Shown one piece after another: positions 15,676 through 24,234 of a stretch of DNA of 40,173 bases. Origin of the DNA: Rickettsiales bacterium (lineage in GTDB: Bacteria; Pseudomonadota; Alphaproteobacteria; Rickettsiales; UBA1997); the NCBI GenBank assembly GCA_031268035.1, contig JAIRXW010000033.1, positions 1 through 40,173 on the forward strand, read 5' to 3'. How positions within the stretch are numbered: position 1 is the stretch's first letter; every line of letters begins with the position of its first letter. Below the pieces are notes generated by a model. The model did not search any database and was not told the DNA's origin. It saw only the letters and a program-made list of their open reading frames with translations. Position numbers and translations under genes: made by a program.

Positions 15676-17517
15676 TTAATCCTCTCTTTTTTTTGATCGG
15701 CTTCGAATGTTTTTAAAAATATAGTACTGCTGCACCACAGTTACTATATTATTTACAATCCAATAAATTAGCAGACCACTGGGGAACGAAGAAAAAATAA
15801 ACAAAAAAATTAGGGGAGTTAGTTTTGCCAATTTACTATTTGTGGTCGCAATTTCATTACCAATACCAGTAGATGTGCCGTTAGAGGAGCCGGCGGCTTT
15901 CGGCTGGTCCCATGTTCCATTTGTCATATGGTCAGAAAATTTCTGCTGCAGATACATGGTAAGTGCCATGAGACAGGGTAAAAAACCAAGTTTGATCCGC
16001 GTTCTGTAGGGTAGCAGACCAAAAAGATTTAGTATGTTGGTGGGATCAGCAACCGATAGATCTCGAATAAACCAGAAAAACGGTGCCTGCCTCATATTTA
16101 AACTGACAGATATGACTCTGTAGAGAGAGAAAAAAACTGGAATTTGTATTAATATTGGGACTATCGAGGAAAATGGATTCAGATTGTATTTATCGTATAT
16201 TTTAATAATTTCTCGACGAAATTTTTCACTATCCCTGCCATAGACAGTTTGTAATTCTTTTATCTTGGGTTGCACCTCTTTCATTATATCTATGGTGACA
16301 AAGGATTTTTTCATGCTGGGATACAGAATCATTTTAATGATTAGTGTGAGCAAAATTATAGCTAGTCCGAAATTTCCAATGATTTTGTACATAAAATTAA
16401 GTACGCCATTCAATGGTCTAGCTAAAAAATAGAAAAAGCCGAAATCTATACTCCTGTCAAAGAATTTTATATTTTTACTCTTCGAATAGTTTTTCAGAAC
16501 TTCTATGTCTTTAGCTCCGGTAAATAGGTCAACGCTGGAGGTGATTGAAGAATTTTGAGCAACTTTTTCAGCTGTGGGGGAAGTGAGTAGTACAGTGGTA
16601 GTATTATTTTTTTCTGAAAAAATCGCCATTTTTTCATTGCTATTGTCACCGATGAGAGCCACTAGCCAGTATTGGCTAGTTATGCCAACCCAACTAGCTT
16701 TCTGCATTTCTAGACTGGTGTTTTTTATTTTTTTTGATTTTATTGCAGGTATTCTGCCTTCGGATACACCCAGGCCTCCATTGAAGTGAAATAATTCATG
16801 TCTATTTTTGATCTTTGGATTTTTCTTTCTAATTTGCCAGAACGGCCTGAGAAATATCTCCTCTTTCCCAAGATTTTCGACGGTCTGTTCCACTCTGAGC
16901 ATATATTTTTCATCGATGAAAAGTCTTATTTTAAATTTTAAAGTCCCGCTATCCAGAGCTAGATTGACACCCCTAGCAGGACCGCCCGCTTCACTGAATT
17001 CCCTGCTCTCCAGCAGCCAGAGAGAATTTTCCGGAGGGATCCTGGAATCCCCGGAGACATTCTGCCAACCAATGGTAATTGTGTTTTTTCTTGGCTCAAG
17101 AAGCCTGATATCCCCAATTTCATCGCTGTATTTTTTAAGAAATAGATTATCCAGCACCAGCCCTCTAGTATCTAATCTTAGCCTCACATAGTCATTTTCG
17201 AGAAAAACATATCTGGTGGCTTCCGAAGTTTTGTCCGCAGATGTTTTTCCACCACCAAGTTCGATGACAAATTCCCTAGAATCATCTTCTTTTTCTTCAG
17301 CTTCGCCGTCATTTTCAGAGCTAGAGGCCAATTTTTCCCTCTGGCGTTCGGCAAATTTTTTCGTCAGAGGCCTAACAACTAAAATATCGTTAACCGCAAA
17401 GGCAACCAGAAGAATCAATAGTGTTCTAAGAAGACTTCTTTGGCTCTTTCCGGTTCCAGAATTTATTTCGGTTTCTCTATTTTTTATCTCTCTATCCTCT
17501 GGATTTATATTTTTCAT
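15676..17517 (-). CDS. yidC: Membrane protein insertase YidC
   Basis: YidC inserts and folds inner-membrane proteins, alone or with SecYEG. The 613-residue protein has the Gram-negative layout: an N-terminal membrane segment (about 29-48, LLRTLLILLVAFAVNDILVV), a large periplasmic beta domain (about 50-360), then the conserved hydrophobic core beginning FFYFLARPLNGVLNFMYKI, with IGNFGLAIILLTLIIKMILYP, the cytoplasmic hairpin MKEVQPKIKELQTVYG, NPFSSIVPILIQIPVFFSLY and a final pair of membrane segments ending in [19 protein letters not shown] linker near residue 555 is rich in Gly, Ser, Thr and Asn. No clear ribosome site precedes the chosen ATG, so the start may be off by a few codons. It is divergent from dacA. 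A broken copy of its 3' end follows it. Confidence 0.96.
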   Translation of the reverse strand: MKNINPEDREIKNRETEINSGTGKSQRSLLRTLLILLVAFAVNDILVVRPLTKKFAERQREKLASSSENDGEAEEKEDDSREFVIELGGGKTSADKTSEATRYVFLENDYVRLRLDTRGLVLDNLFLKKYSDEIGDIRLLEPRKNTITIGWQNVSGDSRIPPENSLWLLESREFSEAGGPARGVNLALDSGTLKFKIRLFIDEKYMLRVEQTVENLGKEEIFLRPFWQIRKKNPKIKNRHELFHFNGGLGVSEGRIPAIKSKKIKNTSLEMQKASWVGITSQYWLVALIGDNSNEKMAIFSEKNNTTTVLLTSPTAEKVAQNSSITSSVDLFTGAKDIEVLKNYSKSKNIKFFDRSIDFGFFYFLARPLNGVLNFMYKIIGNFGLAIILLTLIIKMILYPSMKKSFVTIDIMKEVQPKIKELQTVYGRDSEKFRREIIKIYDKYNLNPFSSIVPILIQIPVFFSLYRVISVSLNMRQAPFFWFIRDLSVADPTNILNLFGLLPYRTRIKLGFLPCLMALTMYLQQKFSDHMTNGTWDQPKAAGSSNGTSTGIGNEIATTNSKLAKLTPLIFLFIFSSFPSGLLIYWIVNNIVTVVQQYYIFKNIRSRSKKRED

Positions 17518-17584
17518 ATGCTACGCTATTTTCATAGATGATCACTAGCAACACTAGAGTATCAAATTAAAAAATCTAGCCTCC

Positions 17585-18775
17585 ATGAGTAGATTTGGGT
17601 ATCATTTTATAGTTATTATCTGTCTTTCTCTAGTCTCGGGAGGAGCGGCCAGCGCCCTGGAATTAAATTCAGAAAATGCCATTCTGATAGACTATGATAC
17701 GGGAGATGTGCTGTACGAAAAAGGAGCCGATGATATAGTTCCCCCCTCTTCCATGACAAAAATAATGACAGCCTATGTCATATTCGATATGCTGAATGCT
17801 GGAATATTTAGTCTAAACACAAAATTTAAAGTCAGCATAAGAGCCTGGAGACAGGATGGCAGCAGAATGTTTCTAGAGCCAGAATGGAAAATATCTGTGG
17901 ATGATCTGCTCCGGGGGACCATAGCGATATCGGGCAATGATTCGGCGGTGGTCCTGGCAGAGGGGAGCATGGGCACCATCAGTAATTTTGTAGACAGAAT
18001 GAATGGAACCGCAAGAACCCTAGGCATGGTGAACACACACTTCGATAATCCAATTGGCTCCTACGAAAAGACCCACTATATGTCTGTCCGTGATCTGGCT
18101 ACCCTGTCCCGTGCTCTGATAGAAAATCACAGTGATTATTACAGCAAATACTTTGCGGAACAGTCATTCATTTTTAACAATATTGTCCAAAAGAATAAAA
18201 ATCCTCTACTGGGCGTCTACAGCGGGGTAGACGGGATCAAAACCGGCCATACAGATCAGGGAAAATATTCTCTGGCTCTATCTGCCCTTAGAAATGGAAA
18301 AAGACTCATAGCCGTCATAGCTAAAGCCGAAAGCGTTACGGCCAGAACAGAGGATGCCAAAGCTATTCTGGATTATGGCTTTAGACAGTATGACTACATA
18401 GATCTTTTCAGAGAGGGAGATGTTCTAGGGACCATAGATGTCTTTCTTCTGAAAAAACACAGAGTCACAATATACACCAATAGGGACATCAGCTATGGAG
18501 TCAGTAAAACCAGAACCAACGACGTAAAGGTATTTATTGTATATAATAAATATGTATTTAAACCTGTAAATAAAAATGAGACAATAGCCCAACTTGTTAT
18601 AGAGGATGGCAATATGGTAAGCAAATACGATCTGTACGCACAAAATGATAGTGGAAAACTAGGTAAATTCAGAATGTTTTTTAGCATTCTCAGATATAAT
18701 TTTATGAAACTTTTTTCTCTATTTAGACATGAGAACTCCAAAATTTTGGAACAGCAGAAAACCATCTCTCTATAG
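17585..18775 (+). CDS. dacA: D-alanyl-D-alanine carboxypeptidase (S11 penicillin-binding protein, DacA type)
   Basis: This periplasmic enzyme trims the terminal D-Ala from peptidoglycan stem peptides. A signal peptide covers about residues 1-24 (ending GGAASA). The three active-site motifs are S56-M-T-K59 (SxxK), S116-G-N118 and K219-T-G221. A C-terminal domain follows, and the end (RMFFSILRYNFMKLFSLFRH) looks like the amphipathic membrane anchor of PBP5/6. The length of 396 is typical. The 3' end overlaps lpxK by 47 bp in another frame, so the two genes are expressed together. The gene supports a functional, if slim, peptidoglycan layer. Confidence 0.95.
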   Translation: MSRFGYHFIVIICLSLVSGGAASALELNSENAILIDYDTGDVLYEKGADDIVPPSSMTKIMTAYVIFDMLNAGIFSLNTKFKVSIRAWRQDGSRMFLEPEWKISVDDLLRGTIAISGNDSAVVLAEGSMGTISNFVDRMNGTARTLGMVNTHFDNPIGSYEKTHYMSVRDLATLSRALIENHSDYYSKYFAEQSFIFNNIVQKNKNPLLGVYSGVDGIKTGHTDQGKYSLALSALRNGKRLIAVIAKAESVTARTEDAKAILDYGFRQYDYIDLFREGDVLGTIDVFLLKKHRVTIYTNRDISYGVSKTRTNDVKVFIVYNKYVFKPVNKNETIAQLVIEDGNMVSKYDLYAQNDSGKLGKFRMFFSILRYNFMKLFSLFRHENSKILEQQKTISL

Positions 18776-19700
18776 AGTACTGTTGTACCCACTGTCCATA
18801 TTGTATCGCCTAGCATGTTCTCTGCGATATCTGATAAATATATGGCCATATCAACCCAGGATACCAGTCATATGCGTCGGCGGTCTATCTGTGGGAGGAT
18901 CAGGCAAGACATCAATGGCCATAGAGATAGCAAAGATTCTGAGGGATAATTACAAGTCCTACTGTTTTCTGACCAGGGGATACGGCGGAAATAACAATGC
19001 TAGAAAGATCCTCAGAGTCAATGAATACAACAATAGCCCCCACATTGTTGGCGATGAGGCCCTATTGCTCTTTGAATACGGAGACACCTTTGTTTCCAGG
19101 AGTAAAGTTAGAGGTCTGAAATATATAGACAAACACTACGACTATGACTATGTTATAGTGGACGATGGTCTGCAGAACCCCACATTTATAAAAAGCAAAA
19201 AAATTCTTGTGTTAAACTGTGAATATGAATCTATAGATGATTCAATATTGCCGGCCGGTCCTCTCAGAGAAAGTTTTTCAAGAGCTCTCAGAAGAGGAAT
19301 TAATCTGGTGGTACTAATCGGAAAAGATAAAAATCATATCGGTGAACTATGCGCCAAACATTCGCTGGCAAAGATCCAGGGAACCATAGAACCGGTCAAC
19401 AGTGATCTGAGGGAAAAATATATAGCCATCTGCGGTATTGGCCATCCAGAAAAATTTAGGGGGACATTGGAGGAAAATGGAGTGGAAATTGAGGATTTTA
19501 TAGTTTTTGATGACCACCACAGTTACCAAGACAGCGATCTGGAGAAAATTAAAAAGACCGGCCACAATATAATAACCACAAAAAAAGATTGGGTTAAGAT
19601 TAAAAATTTAAATATAAACAAAAACAAAATTCACGTTCTGGACATATATATTGATTTTGATGATCGGACAATTCTGGAACGTGCCCTCATATCTGACTAG
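18729..19700 (+). CDS. lpxK: Tetraacyldisaccharide 4'-kinase
   Basis: LpxK phosphorylates the 4' position of the lipid A disaccharide at the inner membrane. The 323-residue protein has an N-terminal hydrophobic/amphipathic region (about 13-40) and the characteristic P-loop VGGLSVGGSGKTS (K60). It also has FLTRGYGG, the conserved DDGLQNP (family form DDGxQ), and LPAGPLRE. The family's C-terminal HHSYQDSDL segment is present. The start codon lies inside dacA (47-bp overlap). Together with the GT8 enzyme this shows that LPS or at least lipid A is made. Confidence 0.95.
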   Translation: MRTPKFWNSRKPSLYRVLLYPLSILYRLACSLRYLINIWPYQPRIPVICVGGLSVGGSGKTSMAIEIAKILRDNYKSYCFLTRGYGGNNNARKILRVNEYNNSPHIVGDEALLLFEYGDTFVSRSKVRGLKYIDKHYDYDYVIVDDGLQNPTFIKSKKILVLNCEYESIDDSILPAGPLRESFSRALRRGINLVVLIGKDKNHIGELCAKHSLAKIQGTIEPVNSDLREKYIAICGIGHPEKFRGTLEENGVEIEDFIVFDDHHSYQDSDLEKIKKTGHNIITTKKDWVKIKNLNINKNKIHVLDIYIDFDDRTILERALISD

Positions 19701-19709
19701 AATTTTTGT

Positions 19710-21092
19710 CTAGAGTGGCCCTAGGTCTCCCTTTGTCTGCTTTTTTTTATTTAAACTATTTAAATTATTTGAATTGTTTAAATTACTTGAACTACTTCCA
19801 TAAACACTAAAATAAGAACTTGAAGCTGATGTATATAATAAAAATGGTGATAGTGGTGACATTGCGGATGGTGATAGTGGTGACACTGCAGATGGTGATG
19901 GCGATGGTACTAGAGGTTTTGTAATAAATTTATCATCTGAGCTACTGTCGGTAGAATATGATGGCAATGGTGGTTGTAATGGCACTGCGGGTTTTATAAT
20001 AATAAATTTATCATCTGAGCTACTGTCGGTAGAATATGATGACAATGGTGATGGTGAAGACATTACGGACTCTGTAAATTCAATATCTGAGTCACTATCG
20101 GTAAAATATGATGGCACTGCGGGTTTTGTAGATTTAATACCCCCCATATTTTTTGCTTTTTCCTTTTCCTTTTCTTCCATTTTCTCTAGCTTTCCTATTA
20201 TTTGTTCTGTGGTGAGTCTCTCTGCTGGATTCATTTTTGTTGCTCCTATAATTATGTCCTTTATTGTTTCGGGAATATTTTTACTGTCGAGCCATGCTTT
20301 CATTTCCTCTTCTATAAATTTACCGTCTTCGTGATATAACTTGGGAAGAAATCTTCCTTCAGTAAAAAAGCCTTTCTTTTTCAGAAATCCTTCCATGCTC
20401 TTCCCGGTCAGTATCACAAAAAGGGTTATCCCTAGGGCAAAAACATCACGACTCTTATTATTCTGCCTCATGCTAAAAATTTTTGGGTCCCCTGGGGGAG
20501 ATAGGAAATAATCTGGAGGTAAGAAGGCTGGAGTTCCGCCCCCTATAGGACCTATGCAATCTTCATTTTGATGTTTTCGCGTTAGACCATAGTCACAGAG
20601 AACTAATCTACCGTTACCATCGATAAGTATATTATTGGGCTTAATATCATTGTGGGTAAATCCATTACTATGAAGATATTTAAGAGCTTTGACAAGACCC
20701 TTCAACTTTGTTGGGTTTTGACAAATTTCTTTGGATTTATCCTTATCCTTACCCAGAGCACTGGGGCAGTAGTCCATTATAACTAATCCATTTTCCTCAC
20801 TGGCATAGCGGATTGGTAAAAGGCCCTCGGGAAGTGTTTTTTCTTTAAATTCTCTAAAAAAAAGACATTCGCCTTTTATTGCGTCCCTTTTTTTAGTGTC
20901 GGCAAATTTTACAGCATACTCTTCTCCATCATCGCCAGATGCTTTGTAAACAGTGCCAAAACCCCCCTTGCCCAGGGCTTCAAGTTTTTGGACATTAACT
21001 CTGATTTTTTCCTCGGGCTTCCTGCCTTTAATGGTTACCTCACTCGGAAAACCGCTTTTTTTTGAAGCGTCTTTTAGACCATTACTATACAT
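19710..21092 (-). CDS. Ser/Thr protein kinase-like protein with Ser/Pro-rich repeat tail
   Basis: The kinase domain (about 33-310) has the glycine loop GKGGFGTVYK (41-50), the lysine of YAVKF (K62), the catalytic loop HNDIKPNNIL (D149, N154; HND in place of HRD), the metal motif as DYG (D167) and FALGITLFVILTG. All key catalytic residues are present, so it should be active. The C-terminal 130 residues are low-complexity Ser/Pro/Asp, including repeats of the kind SYSTDSSSDDKFI. I chose the start at 21092: the longer frame to 21188 runs into DNA that is duplicated as noncoding sequence upstream of the next kinase, and the two genes align at a shared CATATAAAAA (reverse of the start). It is most like eukaryote-type kinases found in host-associated bacteria; substrates are unknown. 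Confidence 0.85.
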   Translation of the reverse strand: MYSNGLKDASKKSGFPSEVTIKGRKPEEKIRVNVQKLEALGKGGFGTVYKASGDDGEEYAVKFADTKKRDAIKGECLFFREFKEKTLPEGLLPIRYASEENGLVIMDYCPSALGKDKDKSKEICQNPTKLKGLVKALKYLHSNGFTHNDIKPNNILIDGNGRLVLCDYGLTRKHQNEDCIGPIGGGTPAFLPPDYFLSPPGDPKIFSMRQNNKSRDVFALGITLFVILTGKSMEGFLKKKGFFTEGRFLPKLYHEDGKFIEEEMKAWLDSKNIPETIKDIIIGATKMNPAERLTTEQIIGKLEKMEEKEKEKAKNMGGIKSTKPAVPSYFTDSDSDIEFTESVMSSPSPLSSYSTDSSSDDKFIIIKPAVPLQPPLPSYSTDSSSDDKFITKPLVPSPSPSAVSPLSPSAMSPLSPFLLYTSASSSYFSVYGSSSSNLNNSNNLNSLNKKKQTKGDLGPL

Positions 21093-21122
21093 ATAAAAAT
21101 CCGTTCTAGAGATTATTTCTAT

Positions 21123-21276
21123 AGAATAATTATTCTCTCCATAAAAGCAACATTTATTTTTAAAATTAAGAAATTTATGAGTTTGCAACCAAAAATAAAT
21201 ATTAATAATCCATATTTTCTAAGTCCAAATAGATCGCGCCAGTGTCCGCAGCGAAGCATAGATTGTCTATATCCAG
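21123..21276. repeat. Duplicated upstream block, copy 1
   Basis: These 154 bp recur at 23942-24095 with only a few substitutions and no indels (constant offset 2819). It lies directly upstream of the single-domain kinase gene; copy 2 lies at the same place upstream of the double kinase gene. Confidence 0.95.
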
Positions 21277-21316
21277 CCAAACACCTGATCCCCAGAGAGA
21301 ATTATCTATATCTAGC

Positions 21317-21378
21317 CAAACACCCGATCCCCGGGGAAAGACTGGCGGCAACTCAAGTCGCAAAGCCTGGTTGCAATT
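21317..21378. repeat. Structured 62-bp intergenic repeat, copy A
   Basis: It shares the frame CAAACACCCGATC...GGCAACTCAAG...GCCTGGTTGCAATT with copies B and C. GCAAC and GTTGC form a stem; the first stem (CCGAT with ACTGG) is imperfect in this copy. A partial copy of its first half sits at 21278-21300. Confidence 0.75.
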
Positions 21379-21418
21379 TCGGGCAATGTTAGAACATGCG
21401 CTCATAATAATATCTAGA

Positions 21419-21480
21419 CAAACACCCGATCTCCGGGGGAAAATCGGCAGCAACTCGAGTCGCAGAGCCTAGTTGCAATT
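21419..21480. repeat. Structured 62-bp intergenic repeat, copy B
   Basis: CCGAT (21426-21430) pairs with ATCGG (21443-21447), and GCAACT (21450-21455) pairs with AGTTGC (21471-21476). Its right end contains TTGCAA (21473-21478), which lies 16 bp from TAACAT (21495-21500), the same promoter-like pair as in front of tyrS, though no + strand gene follows here. Confidence 0.8.
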
Positions 21481-21524
21481 AAATTACAAAGTACTAACAT
21501 TTTTCCGAATATAAATTGAATATA

Positions 21525-23909
21525 TTACTTACTTAAGGGGTTAGGTTTCCTGCCCTTCTTTGAGGTTTGAGTCTTATTATCTCCTTTGGCATTAGGAGTA
21601 CTTGTATGCAGCAATTTAAATTTCCAATCTTCCTTTAAGGTTTGAACCTTATCATCTCCTTCGACATCAGGAGTACTTGTAGATGGTGGTGTTTTTGACC
21701 CAAGAAAACTTAAAGTCTTGCTTAGCTGCCTAGCAGTTGGAAAGTTTGGTGATGGTGACCCTTCGGGTTTTATATTTCCGGCATCCAAAATTAAAGGATC
21801 CACATTATTAGCTGAAGGATTTACATTAATAACGGCACCCTCCAGACCTTCCACCTCTTTTTCTTTCTTTTTTTCTTCTTCCATTTTCTCTAGCTTTTCT
21901 ATTATTGTACCTGTAGTGTATCTCTCCTTGGGGTCCTCTTTGATTGCCCCTTTAACTATATCTTTTATTGTTTCGGGAACTTCGGTCATTCCATCTAGCT
22001 GTTCCTCAATTTTTTCTTTTATCGTTTCCCACTTGTTCATATATTTACTCATCATCTGGAAGTTATTTCCAACTGGAAAAAATTCTCCCAAATATTCTCC
22101 GGTAAGTGTCTCAAAAAGGGTTATCCCCAGGGCAAAAACATCACGCTTACTAAAGGAAACTGCATCTGTATTATTATTCTTAGACAAAACCTTATAATAA
22201 TCCGGAGATATGTAACACGTAGTTCCACTAATTACATTTTCTCCGATATTTCTTTCACAATCTTCATTGTTAAACTTTTCCATTATACCATAATCACAAA
22301 GAACAAATACACCATTCTCGTTAATAAGAATATTACCGGACTTAATATCATTATGAGCAAGCTTATTTTTATGAAGATATTCAATAGCTTTGACAATACC
22401 CATCAACTTTGTTGGGTTTTCACAAATTTCTTTGGATATTTCTGGGTTCTTTATATTAAAAGTTCCTGGGCAGAAATCCATCACAACTATTCCATCATCA
22501 TTATTAGCATAATGAATTGGCGTGAGACCTTCGGGGAGTGGTTCTTTTTTGTCTTTAAATTCTTTAAGAAAAAGACATTCGCCTTCTGCTCCTCCTTCTT
22601 TTCCATCACTAGAGGTAAATTTTACAGCGCGAGCTTTTCCATTTTTATCAGCTATTTTGTAAACACCACCAACAGCCCCTTTGCCTAAGTATTTAACTTC
22701 TTGGCCATTAATCGTAATTTCTCCATCAGGCCCCTCGCCTGTAATGATTTCTTTCCCAAACAATCCACTTTTTTCTAAAGCGCTTTTATTTTTTTCTAAA
22801 GCGCTTTTAATTTCATTTTTTTTTTCTAATGCTTTTTCCATTTTTTCTAGGCTTTCTACTATTCCTTTTATATCAGATCTCTCCGCTGGATCCATTTTAG
22901 TTGCCCCTTTGATTATATCCTTTATTGTTTTGGGAATAGAGGGTATTACTTTATCGAGCTGTCTCTCTATTTCTTCTTCTATTTCTTTCCCTTTTCCCGT
23001 ATATGCCAAACAGATTTTTTCTTTGAGGTCCTGATTTTCGCCCAGGTCTTTAAGATAGTCTCCCTCTTTCAGAAGATCTACCATTTCTTTTTCGACAAAT
23101 GTCTCAAGAAGGGCCACCCCCAGGGAAAAAACATCGTGCTTCCTATTATCCTGCCCACCAATACCTCCCCAACACTCCGGAGGTATGAAGGTTGCAGACC
23201 CTACGACAGAATCCTCTTCTCCTGCTATCCGACCTTCTTTGTCGCACCCTTTCATTACACCATAGTCACAGAGAACCAATTCATCATTTTTACTAACAAG
23301 AATATTGGCAGGTTTGATATCGTTATGGACAAGGTCCCTACTATGAAGATACCCAACAGCTTCGAAAAGACCCTTCAACTTTGTTGGGTTTCGACAAATT
23401 TCTTTGTATTCTCCCTTTTTTTCCTTATTCGGCAGGGCCCCAGGGTGGTAGTCCATTACAACTGTTCCATTTTCATCATTAGCATAATGAATTGCTACAA
23501 GACCCTTGGGGAGTTTCTTATTTTTAATATCGGCTTTAAATTCTTTAAGGAAAAGACATTCTCCGTCTATTGCTTCAGACTTAGAGGTGGTTTTTACAGC
23601 ATACACTTCTTCATTTTTGCCACATACTTTAAAAACTTGGCCAAAACCTCCTTCGCCCAGGGTTTCAAGTTTTTCGCCGTTAATTTTAAATTCTTTAGTA
23701 CCATCTCCATTATCTTCAAGAGAAATTTTTTCAAACGAAATGTCTTCACTGGACAAAGTGTTTCCATTAAACAAACCGCTTTTTTCTAATCCTTTAAGAA
23801 AACCTTCTTTTTTTTCATTTTCTTTTTCTTTTTTCTTTTTTTCTTTTTTTTCTTTTTTTTCTTTTTTTATTTTTTTTATTTTTTTATTTTCATTTTCATT
23901 TTCATCCAT
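21525..23909 (-). CDS. Double-domain Ser/Thr protein kinase-like protein
   Basis: A 794-residue protein starts with a lysine/glutamate-rich stretch (1-35) and carries two kinase domains in tandem. Domain 1 (about 78-360): GEGGFGQVFK (85-94), YAVKT (K106), HNDIKPANIL (D197, N202), DYG (D215). Domain 2 (about 400-690): GKGAVGGVYK (409-418), RAVKF (K430), HNDIKSGNIL (D521, N526), DYG (D539). Both retain the catalytic lysine, aspartate, asparagine and metal-binding aspartate, with HND and DYG in place of HRD and DFG, as in the neighbouring single-domain kinase. A linker near 366-384 repeats the unit SALEK. The tail has two copies of a STPxxxGDxKxQT unit. The shared substitutions show that all three domains came from one ancestor by duplication. 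No signal peptide is seen; an effector role is inference. Confidence 0.87.
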   Translation of the reverse strand: MDENENENKKIKKIKKEKKEKKEKKKKEKENEKKEGFLKGLEKSGLFNGNTLSSEDISFEKISLEDNGDGTKEFKINGEKLETLGEGGFGQVFKVCGKNEEVYAVKTTSKSEAIDGECLFLKEFKADIKNKKLPKGLVAIHYANDENGTVVMDYHPGALPNKEKKGEYKEICRNPTKLKGLFEAVGYLHSRDLVHNDIKPANILVSKNDELVLCDYGVMKGCDKEGRIAGEEDSVVGSATFIPPECWGGIGGQDNRKHDVFSLGVALLETFVEKEMVDLLKEGDYLKDLGENQDLKEKICLAYTGKGKEIEEEIERQLDKVIPSIPKTIKDIIKGATKMDPAERSDIKGIVESLEKMEKALEKKNEIKSALEKNKSALEKSGLFGKEIITGEGPDGEITINGQEVKYLGKGAVGGVYKIADKNGKARAVKFTSSDGKEGGAEGECLFLKEFKDKKEPLPEGLTPIHYANNDDGIVVMDFCPGTFNIKNPEISKEICENPTKLMGIVKAIEYLHKNKLAHNDIKSGNILINENGVFVLCDYGIMEKFNNEDCERNIGENVISGTTCYISPDYYKVLSKNNNTDAVSFSKRDVFALGITLFETLTGEYLGEFFPVGNNFQMMSKYMNKWETIKEKIEEQLDGMTEVPETIKDIVKGAIKEDPKERYTTGTIIEKLEKMEEEKKKEKEVEGLEGAVINVNPSANNVDPLILDAGNIKPEGSPSPNFPTARQLSKTLSFLGSKTPPSTSTPDVEGDDKVQTLKEDWKFKLLHTSTPNAKGDNKTQTSKKGRKPNPLSK

Positions 23910-23941
23910 ATAAAAACCCCATTTTTAAGAACTATTCCAAA

Positions 23942-24095
23942 AGAATAATTACTCTCTCCATAAAAGCAACATTTATTTTTAAAATTAAGAAATTTATGAG
24001 TTTGCAACCAAAAATAAATATTAATAATCCATATTTTCTAAGTCCAAATAGATCGCGCCAGTGCCCGCAGCGAAGCATAGATTATCTATATCTAG
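23942..24095. repeat. Duplicated upstream block, copy 2
   Basis: This is the second copy of the 154-bp block at 21123-21276, upstream of the double kinase gene. Confidence 0.95.
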
Positions 24096-24126
24096 ACAAA
24101 TAATATCTAGACGAACAATTTTTAGA

Positions 24127-24188
24127 CAAACACCCGATCTCCGGGGGAAAATCGGCAGCAACTTGAGTTATAGAGCCTGGTTGTAATT
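24127..24188. repeat. Structured 62-bp intergenic repeat, copy C
   Basis: The CCGAT/ATCGG stem is kept exactly as in copy B. The second stem is GCAACT with GGTTGT, where the changes give G-U pairs rather than mismatches. Confidence 0.75.
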
Positions 24189-24208
24189 AAACTCCGAAAT
24201 ACTAACAT
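24181..24208 (+). promoter_or_regulatory. Possible promoter for tyrS
   Basis: TTGTAA (24181-24186), 16-bp spacer, TAACAT (24203-24208), about 27 bp before the tyrS ATG. The pair is also conserved in the duplicated copy at 21473-21500. Confidence 0.4.
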
Positions 24209-24234
24209 TCTCCCGAATATAAAAATAAAAATAT

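Noticed and set aside
21093..21188. Extended N-terminus for the single-domain kinase
   Set aside because: Part of the extra sequence lies in a block that is duplicated as noncoding DNA before the other kinase, and the two genes align at the ATG at 21092.
21202..21453. 83-codon minus-strand frame with repeated SGVWLDI units
   Set aside because: It is the translation of the intergenic structured repeats; the homologous region at 24.1 kb does not keep the frame.
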